NCBI GenBank assembly: GCA_032718475.1
Contig: JAUCBJ010008810.1
Location: 1-56,217 of the forward strand
Source of the DNA: Nemertoderma westbladi
Taxonomy: Eukaryota; Xenacoelomorpha; Nemertodermatida; Nemertodermatidae
DNA: 56,217 nt
Direction: 5' to 3'
This document shows, piece after piece, positions 22,963-34,308 of the stretch. The notes beneath the pieces are model-generated. The model was given only the letters and a program-made list of their open reading frames with translations, was not told the DNA's origin and searched no databases. The position numbers were made by a program, and so were the translations under genes. How positions within the stretch are numbered: position 1 is the first letter of the stretch; the number at the start of each line of letters is the position of its first letter.

Positions 22963-24204
22963 CTATTTGGTATCGGAGTTGGTGAGCCGTCCAGCGGCTA
23001 CTCTGCGCTTTATCCGGTCGCCCAGACTCCTGTAACCAGTTCGTCTGAGTCCCTCTAGGAGGAGCTCCACTGTGGCGCGCCGCCCCAACGCCTCTCTCCA
23101 CGCGTTCAACATGCTGTATATCTGATCCCGCAGTGTGTCGTTCTCCAGAGCGATCGCGTCTAGATCTGTTTCTGTAAAAGGCTTCCGGCCGGCCTTGGGA
23201 CACGCCAGATTGCGCGCCAAAACCCGCCAATTACGGCCGATATCCGATTCGGCCATCTCGAAGGCCACAGCTAATTCCTTGTCGATTCGATTGTCCGACT
23301 CAACGCAAACATCGATTAGATCGCCCGCCAATGGCGTCTCGGTTCGAGATTCCAGAACGTCTGAAGAAATAGTAGAAGCGCTGGGGGTTCGTTGCCTAGA
23401 GACCAAATGGTAACGCCTACGATAGATGAGAACTGCCGTGGTTGCCACGGCGATAAGAGTTAGTATTCCCATGGCAACCGTTATAATAAACAGAGCGTTG
23501 GGGCCGCTAGATGGCGCATTGTGACCAAGATCAGCTGGAGCTTTCAGTTCGAAACTGCTGGGATGGACGGGGTGTGGGGAGCACTTGGCGTTGTTTGATT
23601 GGTTGCCTGGCAACACAGTGAGCAACCCCTCGGCCCGGCAGTCCCGGTGTCCGACGCAGGGCTGCGTCCGACTCTCGATGTCCGAGTAATAACCCGGACG
23701 ACACTCGCTACAGGTTCCGTTCCAGTCGACACCCCGGCCGCGAGCGCACATGGCGTTTTTAACGCAAACATTAGGCCTAACCACTTTGGTACGAGACGCC
23801 ACGTAGTGGTAACCATGGATACACCGACACACTGTATCGCTGGTATGAGTCGCCGGTGTCTGCGTGGTCTCGTTACGTTTCGCAAGACACAGTCTGCTGG
23901 GTCGGCATGTAGAAGTCAGACTCCAACTATCCGTGTAGAAAATTCTATTTCCAGATTTCCCGCACGGCTCGCACGCGGTTTGTTGCTCGGCGGTGCACAT
24001 TCGCTCAACGCGGTGCCCCGGACCGCACATATTGCACCGCAGTCCGTTCTGGAATACACACGAGGTTGCGTTGATGGTGGGAGGGCGACAAAGAGGTGAT
24101 ATATAGCTCGGTGTGGGGTTGCCGGTAGTCAAAGCAACCATATTACATAAGGTTAAGAGTATAAAGTTGGTCCAACAATAAAAAACGTTATTACAAGTCG
24201 TCAT
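22963..24204 (-). CDS. TNF receptor superfamily member with death domain, single exon
   Basis: A type I membrane receptor of 413 residues expected to bind a TNF-family ligand and signal through a death domain adaptor. Seen: a hydrophobic N-terminus (about 8-28) serving as signal peptide; a cysteine-rich ectodomain from C39 to about C208 with CxxC and CxPCG patterns of roughly three to four TNFR repeats; N-glycosylation sequons (for example NAT 45, NET 111, NGT 162, NQS 201); one membrane segment at about 237-260 followed by YRRRY; and a death domain at about 308-400 with NWRVLARNLA and LLEGLRRTGYRSLGDRIK. The whole protein is in one uninterrupted frame, whereas animal TNFR genes usually have several exons, so it may be a retrogene or a lineage that lost introns. 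The start is the ATG at 24202-24204, just before the signal peptide. I cannot name the ortholog; p75NTR/EDAR-like is possible. Confidence 0.9.
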   Translation of the reverse strand: MTTCNNVFYCWTNFILLTLCNMVALTTGNPTPSYISPLCRPPTINATSCVFQNGLRCNMCGPGHRVERMCTAEQQTACEPCGKSGNRIFYTDSWSLTSTCRPSRLCLAKRNETTQTPATHTSDTVCRCIHGYHYVASRTKVVRPNVCVKNAMCARGRGVDWNGTCSECRPGYYSDIESRTQPCVGHRDCRAEGLLTVLPGNQSNNAKCSPHPVHPSSFELKAPADLGHNAPSSGPNALFIITVAMGILTLIAVATTAVLIYRRRYHLVSRQRTPSASTISSDVLESRTETPLAGDLIDVCVESDNRIDKELAVAFEMAESDIGRNWRVLARNLACPKAGRKPFTETDLDAIALENDTLRDQIYSMLNAWREALGRRATVELLLEGLRRTGYRSLGDRIKRRVAAGRLTNSDTK

Positions 24205-24249
24205 AGTTACAGAGTTATTAGCTGATTAGCAAATTGCGATAATTTAATT

Positions 24250-25385
24250 AAATAAGCAACCAGAATATAAGAGCAGTCACAATCAATATAAGAGCAGTCA
24301 CAATCAATATAAGAGCAGTCACAATCAATATAAGAGCAGTCACAATCAATATAAGAGCAGTCACAATCAATATAAGAGCAGTCACAATCAATATAAGAGC
24401 AGTCACAATCAATATAAGAGCAGTCAAAATCAATATAAGAGCAGTCACAATCAATATAAGAGCAGTCACAATCAATATAAGATCAGTCACAATCAATATA
24501 AGAGCAGTCACAAGCAATATAAGAGCAGTCACAATCAATATAAGAGCAGTCACAATCAATATAAGAGCAGTCACAATCAATATAAGAGCAGTCACAATCA
24601 ATATAAGAGCAGTCACAATCAATATAAGAGCAGTCACAATCAATATAAGAGCAGTCACAATCAATATAAGAGCAGTCACAATCAATATAAGAGCAGTCAC
24701 AATCAATATAAGAGCAGTCACAATCAATATAAGAGCAGTCACAATCAATATAAGAGCAGTCACAATCAATATAAGAGCAGTCACAATCAATATAAGAGCA
24801 GTCACAATCAATATAAGAGCAGTCACAATCAATATAAGAGCAGTCACAATCAATATAAGAGCAGTCACAATCAATATAAGAGCAGTCACAATCAATATAA
24901 GAGCAGTCACAATCAATATAAGAGCAGTCACAATCAATATAAGAGCAGTCACAATCAATATAAGAGCAGTCACAATCAATATAAGAGCAGTCACAATCAA
25001 TATAAGAGCAGTCACAATCAATATAAGAGCAGTCACAATCAATATAAGAGCAGTCACAATCAATATAAGAGCAGTCACAATCAATATAAGAGCAGTCACA
25101 ATCAATATAAGAGCAGTCACAATCAATATAAGAGCAGTCACAATCAATATAAGAGCAGTCACAATCAATATAAGAGCAGTCACAATCAATATAAGAGCAG
25201 TCAAAATCAATATAAGAGCAGTCACAATCAATATAAGAGCAGTCACAATCAATATAATAGCAGTCACAATCAATATAAGAGCAGTCACAATCAATATAAG
25301 AGCAGTCACAATCAATATAAGAGCAGTCACAATCAATATAAGAGCAGTCACAATCAATATAAGAGCAGTCACAATCAATATAAAC
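24250..25385. repeat. 21-bp minisatellite, about 54 copies
   Basis: Near-perfect repeats of a 21-bp unit (AATATAAGAGCAGTCAC plus AATC). Rare variants (CAAAATC, AAGCAAT, AGATCAG, AATAGC) are scattered, so the array is young or homogenised. Since 21 is a multiple of 3, the minus strand has a 381-codon open frame encoding a seven-residue hydrophobic repeat (LILIVTA). It ends 44 bp before the TNF-receptor ATG on the same strand. I treat the frame as a by-product of the repeat. Confidence 0.97.
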
Positions 25386-27482
25386 AAGGCCAACTAATAA
25401 ACCAACAAATAAAAAGGGAAATATAGTTAAAAAAGTTATGTTTAAAAATAGTTATGAAGTTAAATAAACTGGGCCAGTTTATATATTCCCTTTGGTATTT
25501 AAGGAATTCCCCATCCAATAGTAATTAGTTAGGTAGATAACTTTAGGCACCCACGTCAATAGAAATATTGATAGGTTGCTCTGTCAAGAGGCCCGTCAAT
25601 CACAAATTGACCACATTCCTAAAGGCAACAACTTCCCCTTCCTGGTGTCTCCTTGGTAAGGGTTGAGCTTCTACACTCAGCTCAGCAGGAGGTTGACAAT
25701 CTCATCTCATTGACGCCACTAAGTCCAACGCAGCCAGTAGTCTGGCCAGCTCTTGGGGATACCTACTGCTACTACCTATAGAGATTAATTGCTTTAGCTT
25801 TGTACAAATAATGATAATACTCTTCCCGAGTTATCACCTATTAATAGGATAATTTTGGTACCGGTACTGCTAGTGATATTACTCACAACTTGACTATAAT
25901 AAGCAATACAAACAATAAGCAAATTTATATAACAAACAAAAAAAACGTTGGACTGTGTCTGAATCTGGAGCTACCATCAATTAATTTAATTAAATCAATT
26001 AAAATCTGTGAAATTAAATGTATTTAAATACAATTCTTATAAAAATAAGTTTTGTCATTAAGTAAGTGTTTGATAAGCTAGGTAAGCTTGGTAAGCTTGG
26101 TAAGCTAGGTAAGCTTGGTAAGCTAGGTAAGCTTGGTAAGCTAAAGCTAGGTAAGCTTGGTAAGCTAGATAAGCTTGGTAAGATCAAAATATTTAGGATT
26201 AAAGAAACCTTTATCTGTAAATGGTTTACAAATACCGCTTTTTAATATAACAAACCCACATATTTAATTCTGAAATTATAAGTAATCTTACAATAATTCC
26301 AACTTGAAAAAAGTTAAATAGTGGCGAAATTGACCGCAAGCGAAATAAGTGATCGCCAGCGCAAAGCAAATTCACCGCATGTGAAAAAATTGTTTTTTAA
26401 TAATTGGGCTCTTTGCTTTATAGGTTTATCAATTTGAGTTATATTGTAGAGCTTTTCACAATAAATAGATGAAAGTATTCAGTACGGTTTAGTGTATCTA
26501 CTCTCCAATAGGTCCTATATAACTAAATGTAAATAAAAGCCGATACAAGTACAAGTGTATTATTATTATATAGAGGAATGAGCTCACTGGCTGTCAGACA
26601 GACAGATCCCCTCGCTGTCATAAATTCCTAAACACATCTAACTTGAGATTCTTTATAAACTCGAGGGAGGCCAGTACGGATATTCAGGGAGGTAATTTGT
26701 CTGATAATTTATTGGCCTATAGAATGTGAAACCCTCCTCTAGACACCCCCACAATCTGTGTTACTACATTAGCTTGAAGCTCCTATAGGAGTTTCCGTCG
26801 AGATTCTAAGAATTCTTTAAGTCTTCTGTTTTAGCTTACATCAGCAAAGTCCCCCCCTATCTGACATCAGCAATGCAATAAGGATAAAAAAATTAAATAG
26901 TCATTGCTAGATAATAATAATGTATGCTAAAAAATATCATTAATTTCATTTGGACATGAAAATTAAAAGTAAAAGGTTCAAAATGGGATCGTAAAAAATG
27001 TGTTAAGTTAGAGCGGTTTTGGTTCAAAGAGGAAAGTTTTGTCTCGTGAGGAAAGTCCATGAAGGTGTTGAGTTGACCTACGACCTCGGCCACCTGCCGT
27101 ATTCTGTCGGTAGTTGCTGCACACTTTCATTGAAAGCTGCAAAATTGATTTTCCTAAATTGTTACTTTTTCGCACAAATAAGTTTGTAATTTGGTGTCCA
27201 AAATCGGTAGAAAATGTATATAACCCTTATGATGATTGCATTGATTTTACTTTTTCGCGGCGAAAAAGTAAAATTAAAAGTATGTGAAAAAAGTTATTTG
27301 GTTATAAAAGTTATATTATAGGTATAATTATTTTCTTTAAATAAGTGTAGAATAAATATAGAATAATACAGTATATATGTGTATATATGTTTTATATTAT
27401 GTAGAATAATGTTATAAATATCATATACGCTTATTATTTATTATATTATATTATAAAATATATTTTCTAAAATAATCTAAAC
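25386..27482. other. AT-rich non-coding DNA
   Basis: No gene is supported. It holds one short tandem repeat (26075-26182) and otherwise simple AT-rich sequence. It would include any promoter of the TNF-receptor gene beyond the minisatellite. Confidence 0.5.
26075..26182. repeat. 10-bp repeat GGTAAGCTTG/GGTAAGCTAG
   Basis: About ten copies of GGTAAGCTTG alternating with GGTAAGCTAG, with one AAAGCTA insertion, followed by AT-rich sequence. Confidence 0.95.
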
Positions 27483-27945
27483 CACTACTACTATAATCGG
27501 CCTGCTGTATTGCAGCTGCACGTTGAGATGCTATTGCCAGGTTAACAAAAACATTTTGTCACCACCATGTTATCCACGATTGGCAAGTCCAATGCAGCGT
27601 GCATTAATAAAGCATATCAACAAAATTGCGCCGCCACAACTCCCTACCCCCCATGACTTTCGCGAGAATATCGGCATCTTCAAGGCCAGTTTCCTTTAAG
27701 ATGCGTCTCAAGAAAGTCATGGGCTGTCCATCATGTTTATTCACTCCATGAGGCTGCCAAAGTACAAGATTATCCACTGGCTGGTCCTCACGGCGAAAGC
27801 AAAGTCCTGCAATGCCGAGGCGGCTTTGTTCTGTGAGGGAACCAATGAGACACCTCCAATGTTATATAGTGTCTGGTTGGAGATGTGTGCATTGTACTTG
27901 ACACAATAAACCCGGCGTAACATTCTTGTGAATTCTACCATCTAT
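27483..27945 (-). pseudogene. 5'-truncated RTE-like LINE fragment
   Basis: The minus strand reads FTRMLRRVYCVKYNAHISNQ and then TLYNIGGVSLVPSQ, the same as the C-terminal RT region of the element at 11759-15090. The 3' end has a TAGTAGTAG tail at 27483-27495. The 5' break is at about 27942. Small deletions relative to the long copy shift the frame. A typical 5'-truncated insertion. Confidence 0.9.
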
Positions 27946-28175
27946 TTAGCCAATAGGAAAAAAGTACCTACCAACTAGTTGGTAGCTACATTTTTATTAT
28001 GGCCAGTTTATTTTAGCCAATAGGAAAAAAGTACCTACCATCTACATGTATTGAGCCAATAGGAAAAAAGTACCTACCAACTAGTTGGTAGCTACATTTT
28101 TGTTATTGGCAGTTTATTTTAGCCAATAGGAAAAAAGTACCTACCATCTACATGTATTTAGCCAATAGGAAAAAA
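27946..28175. repeat. Tandem repeat of about 110 bp, 2.5 copies
   Basis: AGCCAATAGGAAAAAAGTAC followed by CTACCAACTAGTTGGTAGC recurs; the AGCCAATAGGAAAAA block occurs five times between 27950 and 28175. CTACCAACTAGTTGGTAG is itself palindromic. Confidence 0.85.
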
Positions 28176-28744
28176 TACTGTATGTAAATATTGGCGCGCT
28201 CTCGTCACTGGTGTGATCATGATTCTGTAATATGTAGGACTGGGAGACCTCAAGTGACAAAATAAAACAACAGTTTTAGCTAGCTTTCACCCACAGGGCT
28301 TCTTCAGGCTAGTTGGTTTTACGTATTTACCGAAAAACTGCACGCACTGACTGAATGACCGGTACCGGTTTTGAGGCTACATTACAAATGTTGTTGGGTC
28401 AAATATACATGTACCTACCTGTATTCCTATCTACTGTATTCCTATCTACTGTATAGAGCTAATCATAATGATATGTGACCAAATAATTATAGTTTTAATG
28501 TACTAGCACCAAAAATCCTAAACTAATGTATAGAGCAAAAATAATAAATAATAAATACATGTCACGAAATAATTGATTTAAATGTACTAGCACCACAAAT
28601 GTCTAATTATAATTTTGATGTCAATAAATTTATACGAGTGTAAAAAAAAATGGGTTGTAAAAAACATTATTTAATAATACAAAATTACAACAATATCCTA
28701 CCAACCTGTATCGTATTCAGTTGCGTACTGTGTGTTCATAGAGG
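28176..28744. other. Non-coding DNA
   Basis: Nothing supported: no domain, tandem array or inverted repeat is evident by eye. Confidence 0.4.
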
Positions 28745-28934
28745 GTGCTTTCCTATTTATCAGTACGTGTTCCGCTAATCTCTGCAGCATCTAAACCAGC
28801 CTGGTTTGCATGCCAGATTCTATCACAGCTTTTAAACTATGTCCTCGAACGCCTAAAAAATACTCAAGATTTTATTCATAAAGTTAAACAACTACCCCCA
28901 CTCAATATTGGAGATACAGTCCAGCTCACCAACA
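28745..28934 (+). pseudogene. Possible Ty3/gypsy integrase C-terminal remnant
   Basis: One frame of about 60 residues ends KVKQLPPLNIGDTVQL, which fits the K-x-L-P-P-L-x-x-G-D-x-V pattern found after the integrase core of gypsy-type elements. Upstream, VRVPLISAASKPA fits the preceding R-T-P-L region. No catalytic core or RT is present. The last few codons overlap the terminal repeat of the next element, so part of the match may be chance. Confidence 0.4.
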
Positions 28935-31344
28935 GAGTGCCATCGGATCCGATCTGAACCGATCGGATCCAACAGCTTCAAACACTTTCAGACAAACTCC
29001 AACAGTCCAACAACTTCAAACAGATTCAGACAGTTTCAAACAGATTCAGACAGTTTCAAACAGAATCAGACAACTTCCAACAACCTGTCAATCACTCCAC
29101 CCACACTCAACCGCAACCCCAACTCAACTCCCATCTTCTTGCCCGCAGATAGAATGAAAGCTTTTGAAACTACTAAAGGAACTCCATTCATAAAGCCACA
29201 ATAACGACAGAGTGGACTGGCCACTGGCGGCGCCCTTGAACATTCACACTGTAACTTAAGCTGACCTGAAGGAACAGCCCATTAGTGAGGTCGGTATTTC
29301 TCTTTATTCCTGCCGCTATCTTTGAATAACACAATAGCAGAAAGCTAACCAGTGGTCTACCCCAAATACAAGAAAGACAAGTTGGCTACCATTGAAATGA
29401 ATGGGGAATGGAATTCTGTGTTCACATACTAATGTTGCTTTGGGTTGGTCTAGAGCCATACAATAGAGCTTTACGGAAATACACTTCCAAAGAGCCAAGC
29501 AGTGGCGGTATAGGTCCAAAATGCCCATGTAGAATTTCTTCGAATAAGGCTCAATTTCTTAAGTTACATTAATTAAAATACTGATAAATATATTTTGCTT
29601 TTCGCAGGAGGGACAGTATCCCCCTCTACAGTTAATATAGTGTACGTACATGTGTTAGTTATATCGTTGCGTTTATTTCTATTTATACAGGTTTGGATAT
29701 GATCTCTACTAGTTTGATTTTTGTTTTGTCAATTAATTAATTGTGCGGTTAATTTGTCAATCACAGCCTTAATTGGCTACATTGCTTATTGTATGAATGA
29801 ATATAATTAGTTATTAAGACATTAATTTAATTAGTATCTGGTGTGATTAGGTCTACCTTTTACATAACAACAGTACGTCAATGGCGGATATACTACTACT
29901 ACTACAGTAAGTCGAGCGAACTTGGACAGTGGAAATGAGATCCTTCCAGGCTTACCGATTCTCCATAGTTGTCGCAATTTCGTTTCTCCCATGGCGGATA
30001 TACATTACATCATAATATGGCATGGCAGTCACGTGAAAACAAGGGCCTTCACATTCCCAATTCTCTATCTAATCTATTATGGTTGTGCGTAATGCTCAAT
30101 ACTACTTTATGATATTAATTCATTCACGTTTAACATTAACAGCCACATTTCATCAACCCCCCCCCCCCCCCCTCCCCTTCCAATGTGACAAACTATCACG
30201 ATATGTTGGCGTTGGGCCCCGTCCCTACGTCCACCCTCCCTTGTGAAGGGCTAGGGGGGACTTTCGACCCATCATTACTAAAGGGTAGTGATAATTATTA
30301 TTCAAAATAAGTTTTCCCATGTATACGTAATTTTATTCTTAAATAGGTACTTGTTTGTTCCTAAATTCTGCCTAAATGCTGCCTTACTCAATGTTAAATA
30401 ATTTATTGTTCTCGAATATTTATTTCGTAACTAGGGAACCGCTTAACTATAAACCAATATTGGATATGGAGTTCCGTTTCGAAGTTCGCCTTGCAGAGAC
30501 TAAAGTTGTAATAACTTTTGAGTGTGTGAATGTAATTTACTCAAATAGGGTAGGTGCGCGAAAAAATAGTTGGGCTAGAAGTATTACGTGCAAACCTTTT
30601 CATTTCGATGCTCTTTCAACACAACTAATAAAATTAACCAAAAATATTTTTTTCACTCATTGTAATTATATTTACTGTTTGCTTAATCTGTTTGTGTTTA
30701 TATCTGTTTATGTGCAGTATTTAGTGCCCTACGTCAAAGAAACTAATATATTTATAGCATTATTTACATTTCTAATTAAATTAAGGAATTAAAAACGTGT
30801 TGGTGTTATTATATTCATTTATCGGAATTTATATTATAGGAATTTATTATTCGTTTATGCATTTTAGTTAATTAATTGATATAATTAACGACATAATTAT
30901 GTAAATAAAAATTGTTAAATGAAACAAATCTTTGTTTCGGTTTATAATTGACAATAGCACACCCTCACAATCACTTCAAATTGAGAGTAAAAGTGATTGA
31001 CATTTTGTTAATGAACTACGCTTTTGTAAGGCATTGGCAAATTCCAACAAATTCCGATGGCGTCAAACATCTTCAGACAACTTCCAACAGTTTCAGACAA
31101 TTTCAAACAGCTTCAGACAACTTCAGATAGCTTCCAACAACATCCAACAGAAATTTCAAACACTTTCAGACGGATTTCAGACAGATTCAGATGGGCTCCA
31201 ACAGACTAAACTTGTTGGAAATATTTTCTCTAACAGAATCAAACAGTACTAAATCTCCGTAGGTTAGCATTGTGCTTGTTTGAAGCTGTCGGAGTGTGTT
31301 GGATCCGATCGGATCCGATGGCACTCTGTTGGTGAGCGGGACTG
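28917..31344. mobile_element. 2.43 kb DNA transposon with inverted ends and TA duplication
   Basis: Left end CAGTCCAGCTCACCAACAG continues into AGTGCCATCGGATCCGATC; the right end at 31270-31344 is its reverse complement with few changes and one internal rearrangement. TA flanks both ends (28915-28916 and 31345-31346). Both inner flanks hold degenerate CTTCAGACAACTTCCAACAG repeats in the same orientation (28980-29090 and 31040-31200). A CAGT start and TA duplication suggest a Tc1/mariner-related element, but no DDE transposase is visible in the 2.2 kb interior. A 138-codon AT-rich frame at 30376-30792 is unrecognised. A C16 run is at 30157-30172. Confidence 0.7.
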
Positions 31345-31345
31345 T

Positions 31346-31432
31346 AGGATCCAATGTAATTGAGGTTACGTTAGATATGTAATAACTATGTTACATTCGA
31401 TCCTGATTCCTGATTACGTTCGGTCATGTATC
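31346..31432. repeat. Diverged copy of the 6430-6560 sequence
   Basis: GGATCCAATGT, AATTGAGGTTACGTT, AACTATGTTACATTCGATCC and GATTACGTTCGGTC occur here in order and occur in reverse complement at 6430-6560. The copies differ by indels, so this is an old dispersed repeat of unknown type. Confidence 0.75.
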
Positions 31433-31433
31433 C

Positions 31434-31647
31434 GTCTTTAGCTGGTTATATTATATAAATTAAATATACAATAGTAAACGTTTTCGACTTCAGGACTTAC
31501 AGGTCTACACCAGACTATGTACTATCAGACTATGGCAACTCCAGTCTGATGCACTCATAGTCAGATGCAGACCGGTAGGTCGAAAACGTATACAGGGTTA
31601 CTATTGTATCTTTAATTAATATAATATAACCAGCTAGGCCTAAAGAC
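31434..31647. mobile_element. Hairpin (MITE-like) inverted-repeat element
   Basis: Arms of about 55 bp: GTCTTTAGCTGGTTATATTA at the left and its reverse complement ending CAGCTAGGCCTAAAGAC at the right, continuing inward through ATACAATAGTAA and CGTTTTCGAC. The middle holds CAGACTATG words. No clear target duplication. Confidence 0.75.
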
Positions 31648-32043
31648 CCTCAATACTTTATATATTTATTCAATCATCTATATACAGATATAGGGTACAC
31701 TGCTACCGCTGGTGAATGCATACCACTTCATCCATTCGTTTATTAGCTGGTTACCGTAGGCAGTTCAGTTAGGTTAGTGTCAATGTCAATGGTACTGGCA
31801 GACTGGTACGTAGGTAGGTAGGTAGGTATGTAGAGTGTAGTGCTGTAGTCAAGGCTCAACAGCTAAGGCGTACTATATACAGTACAAGGCCATGCCATCG
31901 AGTTAACTGGGGGAGGTGACTGGGGGCAAGACTTGTTTTACAACAATTTGATATGGGGAGAGTTCTATACATTTTCATTTGCTGCAATTTGGTCAATGGC
32001 TGAATGGATGTAATTGAAGCATCCTCGTTAAGTAAGATAAACA
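31648..32043. other. Non-coding DNA
   Basis: Nothing beyond a short GTAG run at about 31805-31825. Confidence 0.4.
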
Positions 32044-33054
32044 TTTTATGGTAGCTAGTGTTTTAGGTAGGTTTAGCTAGTAATTTCGACACTGGATCCG
32101 ACATCCTACTTCCCTCTATAAATATTTTGTAGTAGCTAGTTCTTGTTACTATTTGTATAGGAAATATTCCAGAAGATGTTAGCTAGGCCCTATTCATTTT
32201 GAAAAAAAATTATGTTCTAGAACAAATATTTTTTGTTCTAGAACATTTTTTAGAAAAAAAATCTGGATTCTATTTAAAACGCATGGAATCGTTCTAAAAC
32301 GTGTTTGAAATCAATAAATAAAATGTCATTATTAAAAAAAAAATTTTCACAATATTTTTTTCACAATTTTTTTTTATTGATTTTAAACACGTTTTAGAAC
32401 GATTCCTATCGTACCGGTAGAACATAATTTTTAAAAAAAATGAATAGCTAACAATAGTAAACGACCGGTTAACCGGGCCGTGTCGAAACCTGGGCTGGGT
32501 ATGGGTGACCCAGACCCGGCAAAAAAAACGCCGGGTACCGGTACCGGGTTTAATTAAAATTAAGCAATTTGCGTGAATGAGAATGACAAGCCTGTTTGAC
32601 ATACCTATATACGTCGTACGGTACGTAGGTACCAGTACACAAAGTTGCCTAAAGCAGTAGGTAGTCAGGCAGTCAGGTAGTACAGTAGTAGTCAGGTAGT
32701 AGCATCTTCTTACATTTTAGCCGATATCATTTTTGATTTTTTTTTCTTTTTTTTTTCTTTTGATTGATAGGCTAATTTATTTTTTTTTTCAATTTGTTTT
32801 TTTTAATTTGTGTCATTTTTGATATCACAAGTGTTGACCCGGACCCGCACCCTGCCTTTTTGAGACAGACCCGGACCCGGACCCGGCAAAATGTTCGACC
32901 CAGTCGTTTACTAGCTAACAAACTTCTGGAACATTTTCTATACAAATAGTAACAAGAACTAGCTACTACAAAATATTTATAGAGGGAAGTGGGATGTCGG
33001 AACCAGTGTCGAAATTACTAGCTAAACCTACCTAAAACACTAGCTACCATAAAA
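32044..33054. mobile_element. 1 kb foldback element with nested inverted repeats
   Basis: Outer arms of about 145 bp: TTTTATGGTAGCTAGTGTTT at 32044 and its reverse complement ending at 33054, continuing through AGCTAGTAATTTCGACACTGG and CCTCTATAAATATTTTGTAG. Inside lies a second inverted pair (GAATCGTTCTAAAACGTGTTT near 32287 against its complement near 32380-32405) and GACCCGGACCCGG words. No coding capacity and no evident target duplication. The right end abuts an RTE fragment at 33061. Confidence 0.75.
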
Positions 33055-33060
33055 CGTTGT

Positions 33061-34203
33061 ATCGTAGGAAATTCGTAGGAAATACAGGAGCTCTATACAA
33101 GACTGTAATGCATTTACACTTCGACCCTTCTCCAGTGATCACCGCCTTATTGTGGCCAAGGTAAGACTTAGTCTGCGTGCTAGCAGAACAACGAAATCTG
33201 CCTTGCCACGGCATGACTGGTCCTCTCTGTTGCAACAGCCAAGTGTGAGATCCAGCTTCACACTACAGCTGAGCAACAGGTATGAGGCTCTTGCCTCTGA
33301 GGCGGCAGATCACTGTGAGGGCTATACTGCCTTTACAGAAGCAGTTAAGTTAGCAGCTGCAGAAACAGTTCCTGTATACCCTCGAAACAGGAAAAGGGCC
33401 CCCTGGACTGACAACAAAATTCAGAAGTGCCGAAATGACCTTCATAAGGCGCAGAAAGAGTCCCGACTCAAACAGACTACAGCGGCCAAGAATGCAGTTA
33501 AAGCTGCATCTAGGTCCCTGAACAGGCAGTACTCTGTTAATCTACAGGAGCTAATAAACCAACAGGTTGATGCCATCAATGATGCTGATGACAGCAGGCA
33601 ATCATCCCAGGCATGGAAATCGATCAATCTGCTTACTGGGCGGAAAAGCCAACCAACCACCAAGGTTAAGGCTGAATCACCAGCCGATCGCCTTAATGGT
33701 TGGAAAGCCCACTTTGAAAAGCTCCTCAATAATGACAGGGTATTGCCTGATAACTTTATAGAAGTAAAAGTGTCTGAGTCTGTACTCCCAGATATTCCCA
33801 TTGGCGATATCTCCTTTGCAGAAGTGAAGGCTGCTGCAAAGAGCATTAAGACCAATCGTGCCAGTGGAGTAGATGGTGTTCCCCCTGAGGTCTTTAAAAT
33901 ACCTGAGTGTTTAAAGCTCATCTATCCCATCATAGTAGACATGTACCGTACAACAAGAGTCCCACAAGAAATGAAAACAAATAAGTTGGTGCCAGTTCCC
34001 AAGAAGGGCAACCTAACACTCTATGGTTCTTTTCGGGGAATCTCATTGATCTCGATTGCTGCAAAACTATACAATAGAATTCTATTAAATCGCATCAGGG
34101 ATCCCATTGAGAGACTGCTCCGTGGAAATCAGAATGGGTTCCGTAAAGGTCGTGGGACCATGGAGCCCATTTTGGCACTTAGAAGGATAATTGAAGAGTT
34201 ATT
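33061..34203 (+). pseudogene. RTE-like LINE fragment cut at both ends, intact frame
   Basis: Matches 12779-13907 of the long RTE copy at very high identity; most codons agree, with substitutions such as N/S and R/C. It begins at the end of the endonuclease (CGTAGGAAATACAGGAG) and stops in the RT at RRIIEEL (34203), so it lacks the catalytic FADD box and the 3' tail. Unlike the long copy it has no stop or frameshift over about 350 codons. Losing the 3' end is unusual for a LINE insertion, so later deletion or another copying route is likely. Downstream, 34204-34310 is unrelated. Confidence 0.9.
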
Positions 34204-34308
34204 TAGTCAATTAGATAATTTAGTCACGTTAATATTTATTACACCAGGTCCCCCGGAATATACCTGTAGTGTTGTAATTCAGTGTCATGCATCTATCACT
34301 CAAGTTGT

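Noticed and set aside
24250-25385. CRISPR array
   Set aside because: The 21-bp units are head to tail with no unique spacers, and the DNA is animal.
24248-25393. 381-codon hydrophobic heptad frame upstream of the TNF receptor
   Set aside because: A pure product of the 21-bp repeat; it ends before the receptor frame and has no non-repeat sequence of note.
30376-30792. 138-codon frame inside the TA-flanked element as a transposase
   Set aside because: No DDE or helix-turn-helix motif and strongly AT-driven composition; noted only as unrecognised.
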